Notes under the pieces: model-generated
Told to the model about the DNA's origin: nothing
The model's input: only the letters and a program-made list of their open reading frames with translations
Databases searched by the model: none
Made by a program: the position numbers and the translations under genes
Part shown: positions 27,060 through 36,171 of the stretch, one piece after another
Layout of the letters: every line of letters starts with the position of its first letter
Position numbering within the stretch: position 1 is the first letter of the stretch
NCBI RefSeq assembly: GCF_022879595.1
Contig: NZ_CP084267.1
Location: forward strand, 186,001-250,000
Direction: 5' to 3'
DNA length: 64,000 bases
Source: Caballeronia sp. Lep1P3
GTDB lineage: Bacteria > Pseudomonadota > Gammaproteobacteria > Burkholderiales > Burkholderiaceae

Positions 27060-27803
27060 ATGACTAAGCGAATCGCAGTGGTAACGGGCGGCATGGGCGG
27101 CCTCGGAGAATCCATCGCCATGAAGCTGAACGACGCCGGCTATGCCGTGGTCGTCACGCATTCGCCCGGCAACACCATCGTGTCGGAGTGGCTCGCGAGC
27201 ATGGACCGCCAGGGGTATAACTTTCGCGCGTACCCGGTCGATGTCGCGGATTACGACGCGAGCCAGCACTGCATCGCGAAGATTCAGCGCGAAGTCGGAC
27301 CGATCGACATTCTCGTGAACAACGCGGGCATCACGCAGGACACGACCTTCAAGAAGATGACGAAGGTGAACTGGGATGCCGTGCTGCGCACCAATCTCGA
27401 CTCCGTCTTCAACATGACGAAGCCGGTGTGCGAAGAGATGGTCGCGCGCGGCTGGGGCCGCATCGTCAATATTTCGTCGGTGAATGGATCGAAAGGGCAG
27501 ATCGGTCAGACCAACTATGCGGCGGCGAAAGCGGGCATGCACGGCTTCACGAAGTCGCTCGCGCTGGAAGTCGCGCGCAAGGGCGTGACCGTGAACACCA
27601 TTTCGCCGGGCTACCTCGCGACCAAGATGGTGACCGCGATCCCGCAGGACATCCTCGATTCGAAGATCCTGCCGCAGATTCCCGCGGGCCGGCTCGGCAA
27701 GCCGGAAGAAGTGGCCGCGCTCGTCGCGTTCCTGTGCTCGGACGATGCGGGCTTCGTGACCGGTTCGAATATCGCGATCAACGGCGGTCAGCACATGCAT
27801 TGA
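27060..27803 (+). CDS. phaB: Acetoacetyl-CoA reductase
   Basis: 247 residues of the SDR family, closely fitting PhaB: T-G-G-M-G-G-L-G-E-S-I at the N-terminus, N-N-A-G-I-T-Q-D, catalytic Ser in N-I-S-S-V-N-G and Y-A-A-A-K, and the C-terminal N-I-A-I-N-G-G-Q-H-M-H. It reduces acetoacetyl-CoA to (R)-3-hydroxybutyryl-CoA with NADPH. It is preceded by GAGAGG and follows phaA. Confidence 0.95.
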   Translation: MTKRIAVVTGGMGGLGESIAMKLNDAGYAVVVTHSPGNTIVSEWLASMDRQGYNFRAYPVDVADYDASQHCIAKIQREVGPIDILVNNAGITQDTTFKKMTKVNWDAVLRTNLDSVFNMTKPVCEEMVARGWGRIVNISSVNGSKGQIGQTNYAAAKAGMHGFTKSLALEVARKGVTVNTISPGYLATKMVTAIPQDILDSKILPQIPAGRLGKPEEVAALVAFLCSDDAGFVTGSNIAINGGQHMH

Positions 27804-27859
27804 CGCGGGGGCGCATTCGCCGCGCATTGCCCCGCATCACGAAGCATTTACGCCGTAGC

Positions 27860-27883
27860 CGCGCGAAGCATGTGCTTCGCGCG
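27860..27883. terminator. Hairpin downstream of phaB
   Basis: A perfect 24-bp palindrome, CGCGCGAAGCA-TG-TGCTTCGCGCG. It starts 57 bp after the phaB stop and may end the phaAB transcript, but there is no T run after it, so it may instead stabilise the 3' end. Confidence 0.5.
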
Positions 27884-27948
27884 TGCCGTTGTCACTTCTC
27901 GAACCAGGCTCGCCGACGGTGCGCGTGGCGCACATCGGCACGACTTCA

Positions 27949-28167
27949 ATGGATGAAATCTGCCCGGGCGCACGCCCTTATCACGTCAATCATCTCGACG
28001 CGGCCATCGCGCATCTCGAACAGGTGTTGAACCTGGACGGCGCGAATTCGCTGTTTTCCAAGACCTACTGGCGCTCGCGCGTGGAGCATGCGTTATCGAC
28101 GCCGGGACTCGCACCGTCGCAACACACGCGGCTGCAACGACTGCTGGATCGTATCGAAGCAGCGTGA
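27949..28167 (+). CDS. Short protein of unknown function downstream of phaB
   Basis: 72 residues from the ATG at 27949 (M-D-E-I-C-P-G-A-R-P-Y), helical and charged, ending L-L-D-R-I-E-A-A. A GTG start at 27883 would lengthen it by 22 residues but falls at the edge of the hairpin. Codon use looks typical of the replicon. No family recognised, and the ribosome site is poor. Confidence 0.45.
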   Translation: MDEICPGARPYHVNHLDAAIAHLEQVLNLDGANSLFSKTYWRSRVEHALSTPGLAPSQHTRLQRLLDRIEAA

Positions 28168-28445
28168 GCGAGCAACGAAGTGAGTGCGTCGCGCATGCGC
28201 CTTCTTTCCAACAGACGATCCGAAGCGTGTGAACGACTCACTCGCGCTCGGCGCATGCGGCACCGCGAGCGATCTCGCCGCCACGTCCCGGCCGATGTCT
28301 ATGTCGTGACCGGCAAGGCAACGGGCACCGGCATGTCCTGCGTGACGGCGCGAAATCGCGCGATGGACGGCGCCGAAGACCACTGCAGACGACGCGCCAC
28401 CGTAACATTCACCCGCGTCCCGCCGGAAACCAGCGCCGCAAGCGG

Positions 28446-29072
28446 CTAGCCGCGAACGCGCGCGAGCAGTTCGTCCGAGCGCATCACGGCCGCGTACTTC
28501 TGCGCCATGTCGAAGAGATTCGCATCGTGCGGGGCCAGTGCGCGGTCGCCCACGCAATCGGACAACACGACCGGACGAAAGCCGTACTGCATCGCATCGA
28601 CGACGCTCGCGCGCACGCATCCGCTCGTGACCGCGCCGGCGACGACGAGCGTCCGCACGCCATGCATCGAAAGCCACGGCGCGAGCGACGTGCCGAAGAA
28701 CGCCGACGGAACGTTCTTGCGCACGACGAGTTCGCCCTTCTCAGGCGTGAGTTGCGGCACGATTGCGCTCGCGTTCGCGTGCTCCTTCAGCGTCAGCATG
28801 CCCGGCACCTTGAGCGAAAAGACGTTCGCATCCGAATCGTCGTCCGCGTAGACGATGCGGCTATGCGCGACCGGCCAGCGCATCTCGCGCGCCGCGTGAA
28901 GCAGCGGCACGGTGCGCGCAATCGCCTCGGCGATGTTGCCGCCGCCGAAGATCGCGGGGTCGGCAAAGCCATTGACGAAATCGACGATCAGGAGACCGGT
29001 CTTTCCCTCGATGTCGAATGCGTGTCCGAAGCCCTGACGCGCGTAAGTGGCTTCCTTCGTTTCGTGATTCAT
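28446..29072 (-). CDS. nicF: Isochorismatase-family hydrolase, probable maleamate amidohydrolase
   Basis: 208 residues of the cysteine hydrolase fold: catalytic Asp in L-L-I-V-D-F, Lys in V-V-R-K-N, and Cys in T-S-G-C-V-R near 165. In the nicotinate pathway NicF converts maleamate to maleate and ammonia, and its place as last gene of a five-enzyme operon supports this. The start codon overlaps the nicX stop (ATGA). Confidence 0.85.
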   Translation of the reverse strand: MNHETKEATYARQGFGHAFDIEGKTGLLIVDFVNGFADPAIFGGGNIAEAIARTVPLLHAAREMRWPVAHSRIVYADDDSDANVFSLKVPGMLTLKEHANASAIVPQLTPEKGELVVRKNVPSAFFGTSLAPWLSMHGVRTLVVAGAVTSGCVRASVVDAMQYGFRPVVLSDCVGDRALAPHDANLFDMAQKYAAVMRSDELLARVRG

Positions 29073-30109
29073 GACGTCGCCTCGATGGTCTTGCCGTCGC
29101 GCACCACGTCCACGCCGTCGAGCGACACGGTGCAGCGGCGCAATGGAATGTCGATATGGCATGCGGTGGTGCGCTTGCCGCCGCCTTCGTTGTTGGGTCC
29201 GAGCGAGAACAGGAAGTTGCCGTCGAATGCGCGCGCGTCCATGCCGAGCGTCGCTTCGCGGTCGTACAGACCGAGCGTGGACCAGTGCGCGCGCTTTTGC
29301 AGACCCCAGCCGATATGCGAGATCGCGAAGGCTTCCGGGTCGTCGAATGTTTGCATGTACTCGCGCAGCAGGTCGGCGTCGACGCCGCCTTCGATCGACG
29401 TCGCATAGCCGCCTTCGACGGTCAGCACGATCGGCTCCGTGCAGTAGCTCTTCTGCGGCAGCAGAATGTCGCCGCGATCGATCACGATGCGGCCATTCGC
29501 GCCGCCTTCGTTCGGAAATGTGAGCGCGAAGCCGCTTGGCCAGTGGTCCCAGCGGCCCGGTTCATCGACGAAACCGTATTCCGCAATCGCCGGAAACTCG
29601 CCGAGCGGACAGCGCAAATCCGTACCCGCCTTCGACGTGACGCGCATCTCGCGAGCGTTCTCGATGCGCTTTGCCGCTGCGAGCACGCGCGCGCGATCGC
29701 CCGGCGTGGGCGTCATTCGCACGAGCACTTCGGGCGGCTCGACGGCGAGCAGGATCTTCGTGCCGGACCCGAGGATGTCGTGCTGCTCGGGCGAAAAGAG
29801 CAGCGTCATCAGATCCAGCACGAGGTCGCTTGCCTTGAGCGCCGCGATGGCCGCGCGGTTGCCGGTGAGCGGCGTTTCCCCGAGATAGGCGAGCGCGTCG
29901 CGGCTCAACGCCTTTTCGCCGTTGACAGGCGGCAGGTCGAGCCGGTTGACGACCGCGCCCATCGACTGCGCGGCGATCAACGCGCACGCGAGCGTCTGCG
30001 GATGCGTAGCCGCGCCGGTGAGAATCGTGACGGTCTGGCCCGGTTCGAGCCGCGAAAGCGTGAGCACGCGCTTCCACGCTTCGACGAGTTGATAGTCGCT
30101 GATTGGCAT
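29069..30109 (-). CDS. nicX: Probable 2,5-dihydroxypyridine 5,6-dioxygenase
   Basis: 346 residues, matching the size and general sequence of NicX, a mononuclear iron enzyme related to M29 leucine aminopeptidases. Conserved His/Glu/Asp residues occur in the C-terminal half (for example H-I-G-W-G, C-H-I-D). It would open the ring of 2,5-dihydroxypyridine to N-formylmaleamate. The ATG at 30109 gives the family length; longer frames extend into nicD. It follows nicD by 11 bp and overlaps nicF by 4. Confidence 0.83.
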   Translation of the reverse strand: MPISDYQLVEAWKRVLTLSRLEPGQTVTILTGAATHPQTLACALIAAQSMGAVVNRLDLPPVNGEKALSRDALAYLGETPLTGNRAAIAALKASDLVLDLMTLLFSPEQHDILGSGTKILLAVEPPEVLVRMTPTPGDRARVLAAAKRIENAREMRVTSKAGTDLRCPLGEFPAIAEYGFVDEPGRWDHWPSGFALTFPNEGGANGRIVIDRGDILLPQKSYCTEPIVLTVEGGYATSIEGGVDADLLREYMQTFDDPEAFAISHIGWGLQKRAHWSTLGLYDREATLGMDARAFDGNFLFSLGPNNEGGGKRTTACHIDIPLRRCTVSLDGVDVVRDGKTIEATS

Positions 30110-30120
30110 GTGTGTGCGCC

Positions 30121-30963
30121 TCAGATGAGCGTCGCGCCGAAGAACGACCCGAACGCGCGATAGAAGCCTTCTTCGTCGTCCCACGGAATCATGTGGCCGG
30201 CGTCCGCAACCTTGACCACTTCGAGTTGCGGCATGAGACCGCGAATCTCTTCGATGTCCTCGCCGCGGATCACGTCGCCGCGGCCCGCGACCATCAGCAG
30301 CGCGTCCTGCTTCACATGCGGCATGTCGGCGTGAACGTCGTCCGTATGAAAGCCGTCGAAGCTCGTGCGGATCGCGCGTTCGTCGCACGTATGCAGCCAT
30401 TCCGCACGCAAGCGCAGTTGTTCCTCGGTCCACGTCGGGCAGAAGCGGCGCATTGCGTCGATGTCCATGCCTTCGCGAGCAAGCGCGATCGAATCGACAT
30501 ACCACGGAAGCTGCGACGGATACGCGCGGCGTCCCGGCCCCGACACGGGCGGATCGACGAGCGCGAGCCGCGCGATACGGCTATCGCCGCTCGCTTCGCG
30601 ACGTGCCGCGCGCAACGCGATGCGCGCGCCCATCGAGTGCCCGAGCACGCTCGCGCGCTTCAATCCGACTGCATCGATGAAAGCGAGCAGATCGTCGGCT
30701 TGCGCGTCGAGGCTGTAGTCGAGGTCCGCCGACGCGCTCGACAGCCCGCGTCCGCGCACGTCGAGGACATAGGTATCGAACTGGCGGCCGATGCGGTCCG
30801 CGACGAAGCCCCATGTGATCGCCGGACTCGTGATACCGGGCACGATCACGACAGGATCGCGCGCCGCGCGTTCGCCGCTTGCCGCCGAGCCGCCGTATCG
30901 CAGATAGTGCTGCCGGATGCCGTTGGCCTGAACGTTCGCGCCATAAAGATAAGTCGATTGCAT
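30121..30963 (-). CDS. nicD: Alpha/beta hydrolase, probable N-formylmaleamate deformylase
   Basis: 280 residues. Nucleophile elbow G-H-S-M-G-A near S150, oxyanion region V-I-V-P-G-I-T-S, Asp and late His in D-A-G-H-M-I-P-W-D. NicD removes formate from N-formylmaleamate, giving maleamate. The assignment rests on fold, length and position between nicE and nicX. Confidence 0.83.
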   Translation of the reverse strand: MQSTYLYGANVQANGIRQHYLRYGGSAASGERAARDPVVIVPGITSPAITWGFVADRIGRQFDTYVLDVRGRGLSSASADLDYSLDAQADDLLAFIDAVGLKRASVLGHSMGARIALRAARREASGDSRIARLALVDPPVSGPGRRAYPSQLPWYVDSIALAREGMDIDAMRRFCPTWTEEQLRLRAEWLHTCDERAIRTSFDGFHTDDVHADMPHVKQDALLMVAGRGDVIRGEDIEEIRGLMPQLEVVKVADAGHMIPWDDEEGFYRAFGSFFGATLI

Positions 30964-30975
30964 CGCGTCTCCCGT

Positions 30976-31731
30976 TCAGTACGCGCCCGACAGCAGCGCG
31001 CCCGCGCCCGGCACGACGCGCCTGAGATCGAGCTGGCGCAACATCGCATAGGTCGTGGCGATGGCCGCGGTCACGACCGGCTTGCCCGTCATCGCTTCGA
31101 CCATCGGCACGACGGCAAGCGACGGCATCTGCACGCACGCGGACAACACGATGGCGTCCGCGTCCTGATACTTGAGCGTCTTCACGATCTCCGGCAGATT
31201 GCGCGGATCGTGGCGCGCGACTTCGAGATTGTCGGGAATTTCGAGCGCGCGATAGTCGATCACTTCGAAGCCTTCATGCTGGATGTAATCGACGACGAGT
31301 TCGGTGAGCGGCTTCATGTACGGCGCGACGACCACCACGCGCTTCGCCTTCATCACCTTGAGCGCATCGACGAGCGCGCCCGCGCTCGTGACGACGGGCG
31401 CGTCCGCGCCGTTCGCGGCGGTATGCGCCTGCAAGCGCTCTTGCGATGCGCGATGGTATCCGCGCCCCATCGCCATGATCGCGACGAGACACGCATAGCC
31501 GAGCACGTCGACGCGCGCATCCGAAAGCTCGACGGCGCAGCGGTCGGATTCCGCGTCCATCAGCGCAAGCTCTTCCTTCACGACCTTCTTCATCCGCATG
31601 CGGCTCGAATGGAACGTGAAGCGTTCGGGCTCGATGGCCTGACGCGCCATCAACATGGCGGGGATTTCGGTTTCCATCGTCGTGTTCGAACTGGGGACGA
31701 TCTGGCCGATGCGATAAGTCCTGGCGGGCAT
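30976..31731 (-). CDS. nicE: Maleate cis-trans isomerase
   Basis: 251 residues of the Asp/Glu racemase-like superfamily. The two catalytic Cys are in G-Y-A-C-L-V near 80 and S-A-C-V-Q near 198, and the N-terminus has I-V-P-S-S-N-T-T. It converts maleate to fumarate, the last step before the TCA cycle. The start at 31731 fits the family length. Confidence 0.88.
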   Translation of the reverse strand: MPARTYRIGQIVPSSNTTMETEIPAMLMARQAIEPERFTFHSSRMRMKKVVKEELALMDAESDRCAVELSDARVDVLGYACLVAIMAMGRGYHRASQERLQAHTAANGADAPVVTSAGALVDALKVMKAKRVVVVAPYMKPLTELVVDYIQHEGFEVIDYRALEIPDNLEVARHDPRNLPEIVKTLKYQDADAIVLSACVQMPSLAVVPMVEAMTGKPVVTAAIATTYAMLRQLDLRRVVPGAGALLSGAY

Positions 31732-31760
31732 GTCAAACCTCGAAAGAGAGAAAGGGCCGG

Positions 31761-32987
31761 TCATTGCGATGCGGCGAGCGCGTCGCGTTCGACACGCGGC
31801 GCGAAGTCGGTTGCGTTGTACGCATAGACCCAGTTCGCCTGGATGCCCGACGCCTGCGGATTCAGATACGACTTGAACTTGTAGATGAGATCGCGCTTTC
31901 TTTGCGCGAACGCGCTCGGCAGGTGATACGTGCGGCCGCGTTCGCGCGATTCGAGCTGCACGCGGCTCGTGCGCGGCAGGCGTTCGGCTTCGTAATCGCG
32001 AAGCGCGCTCGCGATGTCGCTGCCGTGCGCGCCGAGCGAACGCGCGAGCACGAAGCCGTCTTCGATCGCCATCGCCGCGCCCTGCGAGAGAAACGGCAGC
32101 ATCGGATGCGCGGCGTCGCCGAGCAGCGTGATGTTGCCGCGCGACCACGTTCGCATCGGATCGCGGTCGAAGAGGCCCCACTTGAAGACGGAATCCGCGC
32201 GCTCGAAAAGACGAATGAGATTCGGGTGCCAGCCTTCGAATGTCGCGAGCAGTTCCTCGCGGCTGCTCGCCGCATTCCACGATTCCTCGACCCAGTTCTC
32301 GGTTTCCGCGACCGCGACGATGTTCACCGCCTTGCCGCGCCGCACGTAATACGTGACGACGTGCGCGTGCGGCCCGAGCCAGAACGACGAATCCGGGCTC
32401 ACGAAGTCGGGCATCTCGTCGAACGGGACGACGGCGCGGAAGCACATGTTGCCGGTGAAGCGCGGCGCTTCTTCGCCGAAGAGCTTGCCGCGCACGATGG
32501 AACGCACGCCGTCCGCGCCGACGATGACATCCGCTTCGAACGTGCTGCCGTCCTCGAACACGGCCACCGCGCCGTTGTCTTCCTGACGCACGTCGACGCA
32601 ACTCGTCGAGAGGCGGAACGCGTCGGCCGGAAGCAGCGTCGTCAGAATGCGATGCAAGTCCGCGCGATGGACGTGGTAGAACGGCGCGCCGTAGAGCGCC
32701 GGACACACGGCGGCGAGCGGCGTGCGAAAGTTCTCGCGCGCCGTCTCCCAGTTGCGCCCGACGATGGCCTGCGGCACGAACGCGACGTCGCGCAGCGCGT
32801 CGCCCAGGCCGAGCGCCTGCAGCACCTTCACCGCGTTGGGCGTCATCTGGATGCCCGCGCCGACGTCGCCGAACGCGCTCGCGCGCTCGAAGAGCCGCAC
32901 GTCGATGCCTTGCTGCGCGAGCGCGCCCGTCAGGGCGACGCCACCGATTCCGCCGCCGATCACGCCGACGCGAAGTGTTCTGCTCAT
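31761..32987 (-). CDS. nicC: FAD-dependent 6-hydroxynicotinate 3-monooxygenase
   Basis: 408 residues. Flavoprotein hydroxylase of the class A type: G-G-G-I-G-G near residue 11, D-G motif V-G-A-D-G-V-R-S near 160, and G-D-A-A-H-P-M near 290. NicC decarboxylatively hydroxylates 6-hydroxynicotinate to 2,5-dihydroxypyridine using NADH and O2. It is the first gene of the minus-strand operon, with an operator-like palindrome about 50 bp upstream. Other salicylate-hydroxylase-like functions are possible, but the operon argues for NicC. Confidence 0.87.
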   Translation of the reverse strand: MSRTLRVGVIGGGIGGVALTGALAQQGIDVRLFERASAFGDVGAGIQMTPNAVKVLQALGLGDALRDVAFVPQAIVGRNWETARENFRTPLAAVCPALYGAPFYHVHRADLHRILTTLLPADAFRLSTSCVDVRQEDNGAVAVFEDGSTFEADVIVGADGVRSIVRGKLFGEEAPRFTGNMCFRAVVPFDEMPDFVSPDSSFWLGPHAHVVTYYVRRGKAVNIVAVAETENWVEESWNAASSREELLATFEGWHPNLIRLFERADSVFKWGLFDRDPMRTWSRGNITLLGDAAHPMLPFLSQGAAMAIEDGFVLARSLGAHGSDIASALRDYEAERLPRTSRVQLESRERGRTYHLPSAFAQRKRDLIYKFKSYLNPQASGIQANWVYAYNATDFAPRVERDALAASQ

Positions 32988-33034
32988 GATCTCGTCCTTC
33001 TGAAAAGTGCTGCCGTGTGGATGCGTGACAAATA

Positions 33035-33050
33035 TTATATGGCCGTATAA
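33035..33050. promoter_or_regulatory. Operator-like palindrome in the nicC/nicS divergent promoter
   Basis: TTATATGGCCGTATAA, 16 bp with one mismatch between arms. The same frame TTATATG-N4-TATAA recurs upstream of the importer gene at 35847-35862, as expected for a shared regulator such as the adjacent TetR protein. Confidence 0.65.
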
Positions 33051-33180
33051 ATAAATGCAACGGCGCGAGACGCACGGCGAGGGAAATTCGGGATAAGGAT
33101 TTAAACGACCGTAAAATAGTCGGCGAACGCGGGCCGCGATTCATACGCGGCTCTTCACCACTACGCAGCAGCGCCCAAGC

Positions 33181-34002
33181 ATGACCAAAGACGAAACGAC
33201 TCACGGCCGCGCGCACGGCGAATCGGGCAAGCGCAAGCGGCTCGGACGCCCGACGGGCAACATCAATCAGCGCGAGAACATCCTCGATGCCGCCGAGGTC
33301 GACTTCTCTCAGCGCGGCTATGCGGGCACCTCGCTCAAGGACGTGGCGGCGTCGTGCGGCGTCACGCAGGCGCTCATCACGTATTACTTCGGCACGAAAC
33401 AGCAGTTGTTCGAGCAGGTCTTCCTGCGCCGCGCGAAGCTGATTTCGGAAGAGCGCGTGAACGTGCTGCACGCATTGACCGACGACGGCGCGAAGCCCGG
33501 CGTGCGCGACATCGTCCGCGCGTTCCTGCTGCCGCTCGTCGCCTTGCGCAAGTCCGAGGGCGGGCGCGCATTCATCCGGTTGCAGGCGCGGCTGCACACG
33601 GAGCCGCCCGAGATTTCATACAGCCTGCGCAGCACGGCTTATGGCGACTCGACCGACGCCTATGTCGAAGCGCTGCGCATCGCGCTGCCCGGCTTGCCCG
33701 CGAAAGACCTGTACTGGCGCGTCACCGCGATGATCGGCGCCTACCTGTACGCGTTCTCCGACACGCATCGTCTGGACGTGCTCGCGAAGGGCGCGTGCGA
33801 TCCGTGGGACGCGAACGAGACGCTCGAACAGTTGACGAGCTTCATTGTCGGCGGATTGGAGGCACAGGCGTGCGTGGCGGCGAAACCGGAGCGCGCGAGC
33901 CGCGCGAAGAAGGCGCAGACCGCGCCGGATGAGAAAGCCGAGAAAGCCGCGAAGCCGGCCACGAAGACCGGGCGAGCCGCCCGCACCGCGCGGGCGGCGT
34001 AA
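33181..34002 (+). CDS. nicS: TetR-family regulator of the nicotinate block
   Basis: 273 residues. N-terminal TetR DNA-binding domain (about 30-80: I-L-D-A-A-E-V-D-F-S-Q-R-G-Y-A-G-T-S-L-K-D-V-A, then Y-Y-F-G-T-K), ligand-binding helices, and an Ala/Lys-rich tail (last 40 residues) resembling a histone-H1-like extension. It is divergent from nicC with the palindrome between them. NicS of Pseudomonas is also TetR-type; the specific assignment is by context. Confidence 0.8.
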   Translation: MTKDETTHGRAHGESGKRKRLGRPTGNINQRENILDAAEVDFSQRGYAGTSLKDVAASCGVTQALITYYFGTKQQLFEQVFLRRAKLISEERVNVLHALTDDGAKPGVRDIVRAFLLPLVALRKSEGGRAFIRLQARLHTEPPEISYSLRSTAYGDSTDAYVEALRIALPGLPAKDLYWRVTAMIGAYLYAFSDTHRLDVLAKGACDPWDANETLEQLTSFIVGGLEAQACVAAKPERASRAKKAQTAPDEKAEKAAKPATKTGRAARTARAA

Positions 34003-34013
34003 CGCGCGCTGGA

Positions 34014-34241
34014 TCAACGGCGCAGGCCGATCTCCATCGATTCGATGACGTGCGTGAGCGTCGCGTGCATCGAGCCGAGCGCGGCCTGAGGCAAGTCCGC
34101 GCTGGCGGTTTCGCCGATCATGTCGCGCAGCGTTTCCTGCACGTCCGCGGACGCGGACTGCGGCAGCGCGGCGGCGATCACGCTAATGGCAGCGGTGAGG
34201 CCGTGCAGCTTGCCGGTCAATACGTCGAGTTCCTGACTCAT
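34014..34241 (-). CDS. Small helical protein, 75 aa, downstream of the importer
   Basis: Starts at 34241 with AGGAAGC nine bases upstream. It is mostly amphipathic helix, with no Cys, signal or clear motif. It lies 86 bp after the importer gene on the same strand and is convergent with nicS (11 bp gap). Function unknown. Confidence 0.65.
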   Translation of the reverse strand: MSQELDVLTGKLHGLTAAISVIAAALPQSASADVQETLRDMIGETASADLPQAALGSMHATLTHVIESMEIGLRR

Positions 34242-34327
34242 GTCTTGCTTCCTGTCTTTGCGTTGAGTAATCGTTGCGTCGGGCGCGAAGCGGGTCGCTC
34301 GCCCGAAAGCGAGCGACCGGCGATACA

Positions 34328-35737
34328 TCATGCGTGCTCGCGTCCCGGATGCGCCTTCAGCTTCACGAAGAGCGCGAGACCCGCGAAAACCGAGGGCACC
34401 GCGAGCAGCGCGAACACCGCCGGCAGCCCGAGCTTCCACTGCGCGAAGAGGCCACCGAGCGCCACGCCCGCGATGCCGCCGAAGCGCCCGACGCCGTACA
34501 TCCACGAGACGCCGGTCGCGCGGCTTTGCGTCGGATAGAACATCGCGGCGAGCGAGGGCATCGACGATTGCGCCCCGTTCATCGTGGTGCCGGCGAGGAA
34601 GATGAGCGCGCTCACGAGCCCGATGCTGCCGATCGCCTGACCCACCACGAAGATCAACGCGGCCGTGAGCAGATAGCCGAGCATCACGACGACGTTCGCG
34701 TTCCAGCGATCCATCAGCCAGCCCGAGGCGACCGTGCCGATGCCGCCGCCGAGCGGGAAGAGCGCGGTGAGAAGCGCGGCGCGTTCGGGCGTGAAGCCGG
34801 CTTCGTTCATGAGAAGCGGCATCCAGCTCATCAGCAGATAGAAGATGACGAGACCCATGAAATACGTGGTCCACAGCATCACCGTGCCGATCACGAACTG
34901 TTTCGAGAGAATGGCGCCGACGGCAGTCTTCGCGTTCGTCGCGACGCGCTCCGTGAGGCGGAACGACGTGATGCGGGAGACATCGAGCGGAGCGATCTTC
35001 GCGAGCGGCGCCGCGATCTTCTCCTTGGCCGCGCCGCGCTTGACGAGAAAGCGCACCGACTCGGGCACCCACAGCGCCACGCCGACCACGAGAATCAGCG
35101 GAAACACGCCGCCGACCACGAAGAGGCTGTGCCAGCCGAACGCCGGAATGAGCCACGACGAGATGAAGCCGCCGAGCGCCGCGCCGACCGTGAAGCCGCA
35201 GTACGTGGTGTTGACGATGATCGCGCGGCTGCGTTGCGGCGCGTATTCGGAGACGAGCGTGATGCTGTTCGGAATCGCGGCGCCGAGCCCGATGCCCGTC
35301 AGAAAGCGCAGCGCGACGAGCGATTCGATGGTGCCCGCGAATGCGGTGGCGAGACTCATCGCGCCGAAGAATGCGGTCGCGGCGATGAGCACGCTCTTGC
35401 GGCCGAAGCGGTCGGCGGCGGGACCGGAGATGACCGCGCCGGCGGCAAGGCCGAAGAGCGCGGCGCTCAGGACGGGCGCGAGCGCCGCCTTCGAAATGCC
35501 CCAGCCCTTGACGAGCGCCGGCGCGATATAGCCGATGGCGGCGGTGTCCATTCCGTCGATCAGCACGATCAGGAAGCAGACGCCCATCAGGACCCACTGG
35601 AAGCGCGAGAAACGATGCGCGTCGATGAAGGCTTCGACGGGCACATCCCCGCTCCACGCATCGCCGCGATCCGAAACCGAAGGGTGTTCCGCCCGCGGCG
35701 GGAAGGCCGGGCCGGATTGAAGCTCTGCTTGCGACAT
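34328..35737 (-). CDS. nicT: MFS importer of the aromatic acid:H+ symporter family
   Basis: 469 residues with 12 predicted membrane helices. Family marks: D-G-M-D in helix 1, G-x-x-A-D-R-F-G-R-K between helices 2 and 3, G-x-G-L-G-A-A-I-P in helix 4. AAHS members import aromatic acids, and the shared operator with the nic operon suggests nicotinate or 6-hydroxynicotinate as substrate. The ATG at 35737 has AGGAG eight bases upstream; a longer frame to 35875 has none. Confidence 0.85.
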   Translation of the reverse strand: MSQAELQSGPAFPPRAEHPSVSDRGDAWSGDVPVEAFIDAHRFSRFQWVLMGVCFLIVLIDGMDTAAIGYIAPALVKGWGISKAALAPVLSAALFGLAAGAVISGPAADRFGRKSVLIAATAFFGAMSLATAFAGTIESLVALRFLTGIGLGAAIPNSITLVSEYAPQRSRAIIVNTTYCGFTVGAALGGFISSWLIPAFGWHSLFVVGGVFPLILVVGVALWVPESVRFLVKRGAAKEKIAAPLAKIAPLDVSRITSFRLTERVATNAKTAVGAILSKQFVIGTVMLWTTYFMGLVIFYLLMSWMPLLMNEAGFTPERAALLTALFPLGGGIGTVASGWLMDRWNANVVVMLGYLLTAALIFVVGQAIGSIGLVSALIFLAGTTMNGAQSSMPSLAAMFYPTQSRATGVSWMYGVGRFGGIAGVALGGLFAQWKLGLPAVFALLAVPSVFAGLALFVKLKAHPGREHA

Positions 35738-36171
35738 GAACAACTCCTCGTTGTCGACGGCTCGCACCGTCCATGAATGCCACTCGGGGCCGGCCAGATG
35801 CCGGGATGGCGCGAAGCGGGGGCCCACCGGTTTCGACGCTGGTTTATTATATGTATCTATAATTAATAAACGCAATTGAGAAAAAAATCGGGGTTTATGC
35901 GGGGTGTGCGCGCGTAAGAAGAGTGCGCCGCCAGTGAGCGAGTCGCCAAAAAGAATCGGCGTGCGGGCGCGGGGCGCATAGATAGTTAGGGATACAAAAT
36001 AAAATCGACGCCTGCATATCGAGCGGATCGGTGCCGGCAGGGGCGTTCCGCTTCATCGCCCGGTCGTCTTTCGGCATAGCGGTTATGATTCGCACCGGTC
36101 CCGCCCGACCCACTTCCTATTCTCGCCGCGCGCCCCGCGCACGGCGACGCTCATGTCATCTGGAGCAGTTC
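35738..36171. other. 434-bp divergent intergenic region
   Basis: Holds the promoters of the importer gene (minus) and the hybrid kinase (plus). The only recognised site is the operator-like palindrome at 35847-35862. Open frames here lack ribosome sites and are not called. Confidence 0.5.
35847..35862. promoter_or_regulatory. Operator-like palindrome upstream of the MFS importer
   Basis: TTATATGTATCTATAA, sharing TTATATG-N4-TATAA with the site at 33035-33050. It lies 110 bp upstream of the importer start inside a local AT-rich patch. Confidence 0.6.
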
